Origin: Melastoma dodecandrum
Lineage: Eukaryota > Streptophyta > Magnoliopsida > Myrtales > Melastomataceae
DNA length: 64,000 nucleotides
Reading direction: 5' to 3'
Assembly (NCBI GenBank): GCA_029817715.1
Contig: JARUPY010000290.1
Span: 2,914,001 to 2,978,000, forward strand
Part shown: one piece after another, positions 22,101 to 35,352 of the stretch
How positions within the stretch are numbered: position 1 is the first letter of the stretch
Layout of the letters: each line of letters starts with the position of its first letter
The notes under the pieces: model-generated
What the model saw: the letters and a program-made list of their open reading frames with translations, nothing else
Database searches by the model: none
Told to the model about the DNA's origin: nothing
Translations under genes and position numbers: made by a program

Positions 22101-23466
22101 CAGAGTTTGTTGCCATCCGAAGACATTGTGATATTCGTTGTTTCCACGACTGGTCAGGGTGATACGCCTGATTCCATGAAGGTTGGATCATGAAGAGCTT
22201 GTAATTACGGCTGTTCACTTCCTCTGTATAGTCGTTGACCTTGCTGTTTTTCTTGATTAGGTGTTCTGGATATTCTTTCTGCAAAGGAATTTAAGTCCGA
22301 GTAGGGTCGACGGTCTCCATTATGCTGTTTTTGGATTGGGCGAGTGAGTTTCATTATTCCTTACCCCCTCCCCATCCTATGTTGATTTCGATGGGTGTAG
22401 TTATGGTTTGTGTATTCTGGATCGTGTTTTGAGTGGAATGGATTGTCAAGGATGGTTTCCTTATTGGAATTGTTCGTCATATATAAGATGTATCGCTTTG
22501 TCAGGGTTTCTTTTTCACATTAGGCCACATGTTGGACTTGGTGATGTTTAGGAGGCCTCGTCTATGCATATGAGATGATGCAATATAAAGTTATCTTTGT
22601 TGGACTTATCATCATATTTGTTTTAATTTACCAAATCCTTAGTTTATTGTATAAATATGACTATGGTTCCTTTCTCACATGATCGAGGCTTCATTATACT
22701 GTTGTATCAGTTAATGCGACTGTAATTTATATCTCTTTTATATGGAAAACTATGGACGTCGCTTCTCCAGTTTGTGGCAAAAAAGCGGGACAAAAGACTT
22801 TAAGACCTTGGTGCAATGGCTGTAATTGAAAGAGGCTTGGGCAATGATCAACATCCTTCAGGGTATGACGTGGTCATCAGTTTCTTGTTTCGAGATATTG
22901 TTTCACGATCTTTACCGATTCTATTCTTGGCTTTCTTTTCTCCTCATCCATCTTCGCTTCATATATATCCACCGGGAAAAGAAATACATTTCATAATTCA
23001 TTAATTCAAGCAATTTTTTAACAAGCCGCGAATTTATCTGAGCTGTTTTGGCTAATTAACTTTAATAACATCCTTGTTTGGTTATGTTTTGTTATTGTCA
23101 AGTAAAACTTTCTTGTGTTCATCATATTCTGAGATCATGTCATTCCTCATGCTTCCGTGCGGTCATCGTAATCTTCTTTCACTTTTGAGAGCTCTGGCAG
23201 TAGTCTTGATGTTCTGCTGTATTACAAGGGCCAATTGATTATGAAGGCTAAATTGTGTAATCATTGTATTGATTTGTAATTCTAGTTATGTTCTTGATCC
23301 TTGGTTATCATCCTTGTGGAGAGTGTTGAATCAAATGGACCCAAAGTTCTTTCCTAATGGTCCAGACTTTGTGATGTTAGATACAAAGCTTGTTGACAAG
23401 CCAAAGTACCATATAAAATACCATGCTGTCATTGAGGTGGATTCAGAGTCATCGAATATCTCAGGT
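22101..23466 (+). pseudogene. Partial ATR3/TAH18 copy (exons 2-5), inverted
   Basis: Plus-strand blocks: LLPSEDIVIFVVSTTGQGDT near 22104-22181, FWIFFLQRNLSPSR with YAVFGLG near 22261-22346, FVAKK with AMAVIERGLGNDQHPSG near 22772-22862, and VLDPWLSSLWRVLNQMDPKF through KPKYHIKYHAVIEVDSESSN to 23463. Exon 1 is missing. Exon 3 keeps the TTGGGCGA that the other two copies lack, but loses the following 20 or so bases up to the splice donor, so it carries its own independent lesion. FVAKKRDKRL is followed by a stop. It cannot encode a working flavodoxin domain. Confidence 0.85.
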
Positions 23467-23688
23467 TAGTACATTCCAGAATAACTTATTGCCTGGAAAC
23501 GAGTGTACAGATGGAATTATATGATGACATTCATACTGAACACTAGATTGATGGAGTTCCTGATTTTGTAATTGATGAAATCCTCTCTGGAATTGCAGTA
23601 TCTGAACTTTCAGCTTTTCTTTTATAGAGTCGGGCTCTGCTGCTTTATATTTTATATTTAGAGCTCCTTAATAAATAATAATAATAGT

Positions 23689-25839
23689 AATTGGTTTTGA
23701 GGTCACACGAGTGGTAGGAAGATTTAGAAATGGTGGTGGTGGTAGGAAACATATTTAATCTGCAGCCCAAATGAAACAGAAGAAGATCGAGTTGTTTTTT
23801 TAGTATGAACGAAATGAGTGGGCCCCACTTGTCCTCCTTTCATTCCCTATTTGTATACATGCAAATGTTGACAACTGTCTGGGGTAGACCATACTATTGG
23901 GTTGTGGGCCTCAACTTTTAGTAAAGTTGGACTTGCATTCAATTCTGTTGAATTTTTAATAGCATTTTTATACTCGTAATTAAAGATAAATAAATCTATT
24001 TTTAATAATCTCTATTGACAATAAGCATTTGTAACCAAGGTCCTAATCCATTGCTAAAGGTCACGGGTCAATGGGGACTTATCTCCGTTGTAGTTCTAAA
24101 AAATTCGTAGTTTAGAGAAGTTTTGGATCCATTGAGATGAGATACAAATAAAAAATTAACCATAATTCAAAAGTAAAACCACAAGTATATAAACTACTTT
24201 TTACATATCTTCAGTTGACGACACGTGTGGCACAAAACGTTCCAATCCGTTCGAAGAAAGCACGTGGGATCGATTGAAGAGATATGATGCCTGAAGAATG
24301 AAGACGACTCAACCCGACCTCTATAACAATATTCTATGAAGTAATTATGATTTATATTATAAATATGACCTTTTCTTAAGTAGATTAGAATAACAACATA
24401 ATCACAGCCTGTTGTTGCTTTATTATCTTTGTTTTCCTTCTTACGACTTTGTCGTTCTTCATTAACATTCGTAAATATCGTCCATCTTGTTTAAATTGTC
24501 CTTATTGAATTTCGTATCCACGTGTTTATCCGACCAGGGCAAAAGGTAATTTATCATTTGATTAAACTTGGTTTAGTTACACTCCTATCATGGGTGAAGG
24601 GTAATATCTCCTTTAATTGAAATTATCTAACACATGTCTTTGCTAAGGGCAACCTCAGTTGACCGATATGCCATTTGTCTTGAGTTTTCAACAAATTTAG
24701 TTGATCTAAGAGTCATTTACTATCGATCAATGTAGCATGGAATAGAAATTATAAATTTCGAATGTTGGGGTGAATTTTGGGACCCCGGATTGATTATATC
24801 GACGTGCTCGTTTCGTAAAAGACAAAATAAAAGTAAATGTCACGTTATTGACATATTCTTTATTAAAAAATAAAATAAAAGAAGTCTTTAAATATTCTCA
24901 TATATAGATAGAAACAAACAGAAGCAAAAGAAATCAAGTAGACTGTTAAAATCATTTTCCCATCAATGAAGAAACTTGGGCAGACACGAACGTGTATGTG
25001 AATTTTGTTTTATTCTACACGCGTTGAAAATCGATTCCCCTAGTGGTACAAAATGCAATGCCATGAGAGTTATAATGTCATGAAAAATGATTAAGTTAAT
25101 TGAAGGTATGTTTATGTCAATTTAGCTTCGGATTGACACAAAGGAATAAGAATAGGGGACGGATAAATGATGCCTAAACGTTAAAAATTATAAATATTAA
25201 TATGTATCGAGTACAAATGTTGTGCCTGCTGATTATTAGATTGACTGAATATTAATTGGGGTAGATAGCGGCACACTTTTTCAACCAACTACATAGTATA
25301 ATGGAATGTGTTTATGTAATATAGTTTAATTATTACCACAATATACAATAGTGGTACCTCTATACAACATGTAAAAACAACAATGAATTTTCCCCTAAAT
25401 TGCAGGCCGACACACGAATCTGGCGAACTTCGAAGCCCGACATGCTGTAACTCACTTGATGAAATTCTGGTGTCGAAGTAGAATTTTTTTCCATGCCAAG
25501 GTGACCATAATCATGAAATCATTGTAGTTCTTTTATTTTACTTTTTAAAATTTCAGTCTTCACATATTTCTTTAACTCACATTTTGTTTTTTATTCATGC
25601 TTATTGTTATTATTGGGTACAAGATCGTAGTGTTTGATGTGTGACGTTTCTCTATATTTTCGTCTGAACCTGTGAATAATTATCATCATCATTTCGTTAC
25701 TAATTCTTGATGTCATATCTAACTCCAAAATTTCTAGGAAAAATAGATATTTCATGAAAAATTAATTAATTTCTAATTCTCCTTATCTGAACGTCAAATC
25801 ATTCTCCAGCAACTAAAGTCTCCTATGATTTTTTTTCGA
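23689..25839. other. AT-rich intergenic with repeat fragments
   Basis: No gene recognised. 23960-24090 matches parts of 26350-26430 and 36440-36550 (AAATCTATTTTTAATAATCT region). 24095-24215 belongs to a dispersed family also at 30110-30290, 31560-31820 and 56790-57005 (shared ATGAGATACAAATAAAAAAT and TACTACTTTCTACATATCTT). The rest is unassigned. Confidence 0.6.
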
Positions 25840-26215
25840 GAACTTATATGTTTAAACCTCTCCTCCTTAATAGTGATCTTATTAGATACAAGAGGAAGAG
25901 AAGAGGGAAGATCGAATTTCTTTCCGAGACATGTATTATAAATGGGGAAGAGTCCCTTATTTATAGGCCGTGGGTGCAGGTGGGTTGTGTCGTAACAATT
26001 AGTCACCTAACACTAACAAACCAGATAAACTAACACGTCACACTCCCTCATCATGTAAGCTTCTTAAATATTTACCACAATTTTCGACAACGAAGGCCAA
26101 TGTTGGATTGTTCAGCACATTTAGAGTGGATGGAATCAGTGTTTTACACGTTTTTGCCTTCTTTATGAGAATTTTAATGTCCAAGACAAGTAAGCGGAAA
26201 CGTTATGTTAAACGT
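25840..26215. repeat. Dispersed repeat, partner at about 34255-34965
   Basis: Blocks such as GTTTAAACCTCTCCTCCTTA, GGGAAGATCGAATTTCTTTC, ATTATAAATGGG and AGGTGGGTTGTGTC recur in the same order at 34255-34305 and 34690-34965. The second copy carries about 385 extra bases (34305-34690) in the middle. ATTATAAATGGG ... TTATTTATAGG is TATA-like, so the pair may be LTR or promoter relics. Confidence 0.65.
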
Positions 26216-26220
26216 GAATA

Positions 26221-26597
26221 GAATTGAATAATATGACTAGAAATAGTTAGGTTAAGTGATTCGTGGTATCAATATTAAATCGATATTTATGTACTTAATA
26301 TCTGACATGTTAAATAGAAATAAAATCTATATTAGTTTAGCATTAAGATAAATAAATCTATTTTTAGTAATCTCTATCGACAATAACCATTTGTAACAGC
26401 CAAAACAACTGAGGTCCTAATCCACTGATGGCGACTTCCCGGAGTCCGGCGACAACTCTGGCGAGGTTTGAGCTCTGGCCGTTAGTATGGATTTACAATG
26501 ACATGAAGCCCCTCAACATAGACCTAACAATAAACCTTTTCAAACTAATACTATGAGGACAACCCTTAACCAAAGCAAGCACTCCGCTCGACTACTC
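26221..26597. repeat. Dispersed repeat, partner at 36330-36720
   Basis: Matches 36330-36720 (TTAAGTGATTCGTGGTATCA, TAATCTCTATCGACAATAAC, GAGGTTTGAGCTCTGGCC, GACCTAACA, ACTATGAGGACAACC). It overlaps the end of the 1 kb family, whose copies at 16222 and 35353 end or continue in the same sequence. Confidence 0.75.
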
Positions 26598-26608
26598 AAA
26601 CATGCCTC

Positions 26609-26767
26609 TACCAAGGGGTTGGTTCAAGTGGTAAGGAGCTTGGATTTGCTTAAGGAGGTCTCAGGTTCGAAACATACAGTACGCATCCACCCATGCTGGT
26701 CCAACATACCCGGATTGAGTCCGGATTAGTCGGAGCGAAGCTTCGGAAACCGAGTGGGCAACGAAAA
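26609..26767 (+). mobile_element. tRNA-derived SINE with target duplication
   Basis: A 159-bp insert starting TACCAAGGGGTTGGTTCAAG has a box A-like TGGTTCAAGTGGT at 26620-26632 and a box B-like GGTTCGAAAC near 26663, spaced as in an RNA polymerase III promoter, and ends in a short A-run (CGAAAAAAA). Direct repeats AAACATGCCTC flank it at 26598-26608 and 26768-26778. The related repeat near 36705-36725 lacks the insert. Length, internal promoter, A tail and duplication fit a plant SINE. Confidence 0.85.
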
Positions 26768-26778
26768 AAACATGCCTC

Positions 26779-29700
26779 CGGAGGTTGCAACAGGCTCATA
26801 CATAACACTGCCCCTTGACGACAAAAGTATGTGGAGAGGTTGCACCGACATTTGAACTTCGGTTACTGGAATATTCCAAAAGGAATTTTTCAATAATATA
26901 ACCAAAAGGCCCAAAATTACATGGCTAAACTTAGAAAGGGAGGATCATATTTTATTTTTTATAGGGATATTGTATTATAGTGGAACAGTGGAGAAATGAT
27001 GATTGGTTTTGACCTCAGAAGACATGGGCGTTGTGCCCCGTGATGAAAAACATATTAATTTGCGGCCTGGGAGTAAGGCAAATAATAGATGGGCTTATTG
27101 AAGTGTCCTGGGTTTATAACATGCATCTAAAAAATTATTCAACATAATAATAGTAGTAGTAGTAGTCTGAAACAGCAAATTGGAAAATAAAATCTTGAAA
27201 GGCGAAATTGTTTAAAAATACCAGTAATTTATTTATCTAAAATTACAGCAACAAAACATTTCTTCCTCTAATTGAACTTTTTACATTATTTTGAATTTTT
27301 TGTATTTCCTTTTTTGACATTGATATAAATTTGGAATTATTTCAAAATTTTGGCAATGATTACTAGGTGAAAGTTCCTATAATAAAATTTTCTAAATTTG
27401 TTTATATTTTTTGAATTTCTTATTGCATAAATTAATTATAATTCCACATCCAACCATACCCAAAAATATATAACAATTGTGCATACTAGAAATTATATAA
27501 AAATGGGCCACCATTTAATTTAATTAGTATAAAAACAATTTTGCAATTGCGACAGTAAATTTTTCTAAAATTTTTATTTTTTTACTTTGTCATTGCATCA
27601 AATTAATTATAATCATAAATTAAAATCCAAATCCAATCATACCTAAATGTGAATATAATTGAAATCTCAATGCAAGGCTGATAAATTGGTTAGAGTATAT
27701 TGGTCCCTAAAATATTTAGCTATTTATTTTTTGTAGGGGTATTATATATATGGTAGCAGAATAGTGTAGAAACTCATCTCATGAATTGGATTATGATTAT
27801 GATGGTGAATATAAGAGAATGATGTAATAATAGATGGGTTCCTGAATGAAGTGGGTGGCCTTCATATCCTTTTATTTACAACCCAACAACAATAAACTGA
27901 AACCAAAAGAAAATAGAGAAATAAAATCCTGAAGGGCAACATATTTAAAATTACAGCCACAAAAGCCCTTTCTTCCTCTAATTGAAATTTTTATATTATT
28001 TTGAATTTTTTTAATTTCCTTTTCAAGTATTCGAGTTTCCTTTTTACTTTAACTAAATGATCAAATCGCTAAATATATGTTATAATTATATAACTTATTT
28101 CATAAACATTTAGTGATTTTTTCCTCGTTTCATTCATTTGAAAAAGCTTTTGTTAGTTTTAGTTTGCAATTATATAACAATGTTTAACATATAATTTTAT
28201 TAGTAGGGTAGTTTAGAGAGTTTCCTAATTGCGATAATAAGTTTTTGTAAATTTGTTTGTATTTTTTTGGAATTTATCATTATGTCAACTTATTCATAAA
28301 GATGTAAACAAGTTTTCATCGCATCCATTTAATTTAACTAGTAGAAGAACAAATATAATTTTAAAATTATTTTATAGTTTTTAATTGTATAGAAAATTTT
28401 TCTAAATTTGTTTATATTTATTTCGATTTCTCGTTACATCAAATTAAAATCCAAATCCAGACATAATGGTTAACCATCATTGAAGTCTCTGTTCTCTCAT
28501 TCCGTTTGTTTAATCTTGTCTTAAACACTTAAACAATTACAAATAGATATAGATAGATATAGAAAATTTTGACTTCTTTTCTGAATTTATTTCACTTGCT
28601 TTTTGGAATTATATCAATAATTCACTCCTACAATTTACAATGTGGGGCACGACTCCCTGCCCGGGAAGGAAAGATTTAAGGATGAGTCCGCTTTCTTCCT
28701 TCCCGTTCTTAGAAATTGAAACTTAAGGAGTCTTCCAACAACGAAATATTCCGAAATTAATATGAAACTTGAAATTAATGTCTTCCCCACCCGGGGAATT
28801 AATTAATTCATGACTTACAATTCACTACAACTCATTAGCCCGGAATGGGTCGCACGTGCAAGGTATTTTTTATTAGGGTTTGAGCATTAATTACTCCTCA
28901 ATTATTTTGATTGGTCCACTTAAACTAATAATTAGGAAAAATTGTATAATGGTAAAATATAAGTAAAGTAAATGAATAAACATAATTAAAATATATTCTT
29001 TTATTTAATAAAAAATTAACATCTTTTTTCCTTATGTTTATTGTCAAATAACCTTTCTTTTCTCACCTAAAATTGATTCAAATCAAAATATTTTTTTTAA
29101 ATAAACAAACATAATAAAATATTAAACAAATCTTTGGTAAAAATAAAGCCAAAATTTAGAACATTTAATATAGAAAGAAATCAAAACAAATTTGTCGTTA
29201 ATATATATAATAGTGCTAGAAATATCCGTTAAGATTATTAATTAATAAATATTCGTTAACAATAATCAATTAATAAAGATCGCCTTTATTAATTAAAAGA
29301 ATTGACTTGACATTGGGGTTGTTAGCCTTGACAATGGGTTAGGCTTACCGGGGAAGGTCAAAGTTAAGGGTTTACTGATAGGCTTATTAGAGGAAAGAAA
29401 AATCATTTTTTTCAATGGGTTTAGGTGGTGTGTGTCGAAACAACACGAGACTTTGGTCCTCCTCGTAATTAGGATTTAATTTTGATTCCTATTAGATAAA
29501 ATTTTCGTGTTTTTATAAAAGACTTACAAAATTCTGTATATATGACGTGCCATTCCCCGTCCTTAACGGAGGAAAAATGAGTTCTGGGGGGCAGCCCCGT
29601 CTATGCATCTGTTGGCTACGTGTAGGTCTCACCACTCATTCCCATTCATTTATCCGTAGAGCAAAATCAATATTTCTTGTCAAGAAAATTAAAGTATAAA

Positions 29701-30569
29701 ATCCTAATGAGGGACACGACTAGCCTCATTGATGCTGGAGAAAAGATTTAAAAAAATTTAATTTATACGGACCCGAAATTTATTTAAGTGATCACATGAC
29801 AAATATAACATTTTATTTTATTTTTAAGTCATAATATCGTACAATTTCTTTTAATTGTTGACCTGCCACAGTTTTTTTCTATGTTTTTTGCATTTATAAA
29901 ATTATCTTAAATTTTACCATGTGAAATTTGGGTAAGCATAAATGAAAAAAATAGGACCAATTGGCACATGTCAATTCCAAAATTTACTTCACCCTCCGGA
30001 TGCACTCCCCTTTTTGCTAAAAAAACCCTAGATTTAATTATTAAAACAAAACATGTCATTCTATCGGGAAATCTAACCATGGTCCTTTTACATGTACCAC
30101 AATTGCATTAAAAATTAACCATAATTCAAAAGTAAAACCCATATACTACTTTCTACATATCTTCTCACAATGGTATAACAAATCTTTGATACAATAATAT
30201 GAAATTTTATTTTATATAAAATCTTTGAAACTTCTGATTAAATTCATAAAAATTGATAAATTTCAATGTGTAACAATGTAACCTTGAACAAAATTGTAAA
30301 GCTAAAGAAAATGAGTAAGTAAATTAAATTCAACTTCAAATGAGAAAAGCACCTAGGGTGACGATTTCATCGGACAATTAATCGCAAGTCATATCTCAAT
30401 CAAATGATCTGGTTGATAATCTCGAATTCGGTTGTCTTCTAACGCCCCTCCCAAGGTCATAGGAACGTACATCTAGGTAAATAGTAATTACTACATTCCT
30501 AGGTGGATTAACTATCGAGTGCCCCTTAAGAATCAATTCCAATTCGATTACCCAGGACGATTGGGTATA
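26779..30569. other. AT-rich intergenic with dispersed repeats
   Basis: No gene supported. A family marked by AAATAAAATCTTGAAAGGCG, TTAAAATTACAGC and CTTTCTTCCTCTAATTGAA occurs at about 27157-27310 and 27890-28035 here, and again at 32930-33085, 36915-37100 and 37600-37730. 30110-30290 is a copy of the 24095-24215 family. The remainder is unassigned. Confidence 0.6.
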
Positions 30570-30673
30570 TTCCTATCACACTCGTTAATAATCCCGTCTT
30601 CCGACCAAGTTTAACCTAGGTTTCCTATCACACTCGTTAATAATCCCGTCTTCCGACCAAGTTTAACCTAGGT
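30570..30673. repeat. 52-bp tandem duplication
   Basis: TTCCTATCACACTCGTTAAT starts at 30570 and again at 30622, and both copies run through AATCCCGTCTTCCGACCAAG to TTTAACCTAGG without visible change. It is a recent duplication inside unassigned repeat-like DNA (30360-30960). Confidence 0.9.
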
Positions 30674-33600
30674 TATTCCTCTCCCCGTGCTTAATCCAGG
30701 ATTCCCTTTCCGAGTTAACCTAAATTCACTATTCAATCCTATTGGTGATTAGGCAATAAGAAGGCGTTAAGAACGAACATGAATAATCTAACCTAAATCA
30801 TTCAAGTGTGTCAAAAGAGATAAACTCTTGACTAATTGTCAAGATCCTTCTTAACTCTAGGCAAAGAAAATTAGTTCATAATTGAAGTAAACGAAAACAT
30901 CAAATCCATCGTAAACAATGAAAACGACAAAAAGAAAACTAAAAGAAAAACTGGATAAGTCTCTGTCGACGTCCTTGTTACCAACAGCCTCCACTCTCCC
31001 CCCCTCTAAAGGTAAAATAAAATGTTTTTATAATCCTCCAAATAAACTTAAAGAATCTCTGAAAATTTGAAAAGAAAATCTTTTCTTTTCTCCCCATCGT
31101 AGCTTCAGGTCTTAGCATCCAAAGATCTTCCCTCTGCACAGATTCTTCATAATTACGCCGAGATCATCTTTTTTCCATATTTATCCTGAAATAGACAAAA
31201 AACTCGGCAGTAATCCATTTCTTGGGAATAATGTGAAATAATCAGAAATATTATGCAATGAACACAATATTTAACAAATCTAATAAAATCTAAGTATGAA
31301 ATTGTCCTAACTAACTTTACTTTCATAGAGTTATCATATATATAATATTATTAATACTTTTTATATCATACGAATATATTGTTCATTACCTATGTTATAG
31401 TTTAGGTGACGCTTTATCATATGTCATAGCTATTTATCTTTTTGTAGGGTGTTGTATTGTAGTAGAATAGTGTAGTAATTCATCTCATCGCTTGGATGCC
31501 AAAACTAAATTTTTTTGTTTCATCTTCTCATGGCTATAATTAAAAAAAAATTATTATATTAAAAAGTTCGATCTTCTCTCCTTCGTAGTACTAAAAAATT
31601 CAAAATTTGGAAAAATTTGGGATAAATGAGGATGAGATACAAATAAAAAATAACAATAATACAAACGTAAAACTACCATACTACTTTCTACCTATCTTCT
31701 CACAAATATATAACAGATCTTTGACATTATAATATGAAATTTTATTTGATATAAAATCCTTGAAAGTTATAGTTAAAATCATAAAAAATGATAAATTTGT
31801 AACCTCGAACGAAAACTTATTTTATTTTATTGATGTATTTTCTAAAACTAAATATCATCTTGGCTTCCAAATTTTTTATGAAATAACAATGAGCGATTTT
31901 GTCACAATAATGACAAAACTAATTAACAATGCATTTGTGGGGATAAGCTAGTCCCATTGGAACGATAATCAAGTTTTCAACGATGGTAAATAAATATATT
32001 GTAATAGCTATTTGATTTGGCACTATTTTATTATGTTTTTTTATTAATTGTTTTTCTCACAAAAATGAAAGATACGTAAATATGCATAAACGTTAAAAAG
32101 AAAGTGATTCCATGACAAAACAATAAAGATATCCAAATAAAAAAAATCTTTATTCATCTCACTTTGACCCCACCCAACCTTTATCCGTTGGAACTTGTGA
32201 AGATTGGGAATGAGAAAACGACAAGATCTCTCTACCCAATAAAACAAATCCAAATAAAAATGTTGTCCGAGGCCTCTCCTTGCGTGAGTAAACATCGAGG
32301 CCCAAACCCAGACCCGAGAAGAGACTGAAGAAGAAGAAGAAGAATGAGGAGAGTGAAAATGAGAGAGGAAGATTAGATAAACCATCAGCGCCCGACCTTG
32401 TATTGGTTGAACGAACACGGGCTCATGCCCAATTAAATGGGCTTGGCCATGAACTCAGAAGTTCGCTAGCCAACCGCGTCGTGATTTTTGAAAGCGATGA
32501 GGAGGTGGACATGAGAACAACTAGATGGGAATTAATCATATCAGACTCTTTTTTTTTTGTATGTAATTTTATAACTAAAAAGGCAGACAAGGAGGCAGAT
32601 CGCAGATCACAGAGAGGCATATAAATAGTGATGGGATTGATTCGCCCGGCCTCATGTTGCTTGTTTGGTGGTTTTGAAGTACTGTGTATGCTACCCTGGC
32701 GGACGAATTCAACACCCTAAAACGTCGTTTGTACAAGTATTTTAGAATATTTGTTGGATATATCCCAAATAAGCCTCAATCACCGGTATCTAACCAATTC
32801 TTCCTGTTGCTTTTACGTACCTTTACAAGACAATATAGTAGAGTGGCAATGAAAATATGTTAATTTGCAGCATAAATGAAACAGAAGCGAACAAGGCAAT
32901 AATAGATGGGCTTCGGCCCGCCATACACAACAACAATAATAATAGACTGAAAAAAAACAAAAATAGGGAAATAAAATCTGGAAGGGCGAAAATCCAATTT
33001 ATTTAAAATTACTGCAATTATAATTTAACGTTTATATTATTTGAAATTTTTTATTTCCTTTTCAAGTATTTTTGTTTTCCTTTTACTCCACTTCAACGTA
33101 AATATTTCATATATTATTTGATGACATAACTTATTTCATATAACTATTTAATGATTTCTTTTAATATGTTTTCATTCATAAACGAATCATTCTTAAAAAT
33201 GGTGGAATTATCTCAAAAAATTGCACAATTATATTACAATTACTATCATTTTAGAGAGTTTATTAATTGCTTTAATAACTATTTATAGCTTTGTTTTACA
33301 TTTTTTGAATTTCTCATCACATCAAATTAATTATGTTTCTCGATATTTTATTTATCGCATGCTCTTCAAAGAAACAATGACTACAAATAATGTAAAAGTT
33401 ACATCTCTCCTATCAACTTCCTGATATTTAAAGTAAATAGTATATTTATAAGAATCTTTAATCTGTATTTGAGTATTAAGTTTAAAAAATTGATATATTA
33501 ATAATTAGGCATATGATTGAATATATGGCGCTGAATTATTTTAACTGAAACAACAAAATTAAACACATTAAGAAAATAATCAAATTGAAACGATATGTAA

Positions 33601-35352
33601 ATAAATAATTAATTAATTAGATACAACATGTGAAAGAAATTTACTTTAATTCTCTTGAGAGCAACTAAATTAAACAAAACTAATCAAATTGAAAAATTAT
33701 GTAAATAGCTAAATAAATAATTACAGATAAAAAATTAACTTGATTCTTTTGCAGAAAATTTTAAAAATTACCGCGATTCAGTTTTCTTTTATTCAACTTT
33801 GACCACTAATTATTTTTCTTTGACCACTAATGCAAATTATTCGAATGTAAATATATAAGCTAAATAATTACGGATAAAAAATACCTTGACCACTAATTAT
33901 ATTTTCTTTTATTCAATTTCTGAAGGAGGATGTAGAGGTAATATAAAATTTTCAGGCTTCACATATTATTTAACTCACATTTTGTTTTTTTACTCATGCT
34001 TATTGTTATTACTGGATAATCATAACGAAAATAAAGAAAATGATCGCATTGCAGATCAGAGAATGGTATGGAATGGGCTCGTGGGCTACAGCATGTCGGG
34101 TTCCAAAGTCCCAATGATACAATTAAAATGGGTTGTTTCTTTCAAATGGCTTCCCCTTTCTAATCTTAACCCACAAAAAAAAAAAAAATTTCGTATCATT
34201 TTTTTCAAGAACTCAGTTGCTATTATATCCCGAGAATTCTTCGACATAACATCATACCTTATGCGTTTAAACATCTTCTCCTTAATAATGATCTTAGCGG
34301 TGAACACGGTCCTAACCCGTTATTTTCTTACGTTAACGACATCCACCTCCGGTGGTGTCTTCTACTGCCGCTATTAGTCTGATCTCAGACTAATAGATAA
34401 GAACACGCGTCTTCTACTCACTATAATTTTGGTTGTTTAATCTCTTCATCATTCTACCGGTGTCTCTTTTACATTCGAATCCGACGAATTCTATGGATTG
34501 GCAATACCAAAATCGAATTCTGAAAACATATGCCATCCATGACTTGTGCCCTAATTTCGGTTGCAGTTTTCTCGACAAAACTCCGATAGAACTTTGGTGA
34601 TAACTTACCCGTTATGGTACCAAATGTCGGATTCTCGAACTCAAGACATTTAATCACCCTACCATCGAGCTTTCCAATGAAATGCAAGAGTTATTGAACA
34701 CAAGAGGAGGGAAGATCAAATTTCTTTCCGAGGCGTTTATTATAAATGGGAGAAATCCCCTATTTATAAGCTCTGGGTGTAGGTGGGTTGTGTCCTCACA
34801 ACTTATCATTTAATATTCTTAAATATTTACCACAAATTTCAACAATGAAAATCAATGTTGAATCGTTCAGCACACTAAGAATGGACGGAATTAGTAATTT
34901 AAACGTATTTCTCTTTTTATGAGAATTTGAATATGCAAGACAAGTAAGCAAAAACATTATGAACTCAACATGATCGTTGTCGATTCTCAAGAAACGAAAT
35001 ATGATCAAATGTAAGAAGAGAGTAGCACGACCTAAATAGACACATTAATTTTATAGTGGTTCGGTAAAAGTTCAACATCAAACGAATGTCAACAACCAAA
35101 GAGCAAGACTGCTAAACAACTTTGGTTTTGACGTAGCTGATGTAACAATCCTTCAGTGACACTGCTACACTAAGAGAAAATCACAAGTTACTGATCAAAA
35201 CCACGTCCTCTCCGTGAAGACAACTATCACAATCATTTATTGGGAGGATGCACGGCATTCCCCAGACAACCTTGGTTGTTCGCGCAAACGCTAGTAGTTT
35301 GCGGCAGTCCAGTTGTCACTCATTGGAGCAACTTGAAGGCCTCGGCAAGTGT
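30674..35352. other. AT-rich intergenic, no supported gene
   Basis: Short open frames (for example 32044-32418 minus, 33886-34377 plus, 34469-34687 minus) have no recognisable domain and AT-driven composition. 31420-31820 matches 56640-57005 as part of a dispersed family. A GAA run lies near 32328-32345. 34255-34965 is the partner of 25840-26215. 35050-35350 has more mixed composition and precedes the second 1 kb repeat, but no protein is recognised. Confidence 0.55.

Larger units (their letters stand above)
20158..23688 (-). repeat. Inverted duplicate of 50276-53700
   Basis: Read in reverse complement this segment follows 53700 down to 50276: the DUF7054 gene, its upstream flank, and the first half of the ATR3 gene up to and beyond exon 5. 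Differences include a MITE insertion (20238-20700), loss of about 280 bp holding ATR3 exon 1, and loss of about 110 bp near 22985. With 18601-20157 it forms an inverted repeat around the DUF7054 copy. Confidence 0.85.

Noticed and set aside
33886..34377. 163-codon plus ORF in AT-rich DNA
   Set aside because: Its composition is that of the surrounding intergenic DNA, it includes a poly-A tract coding for lysines, and no domain is visible.
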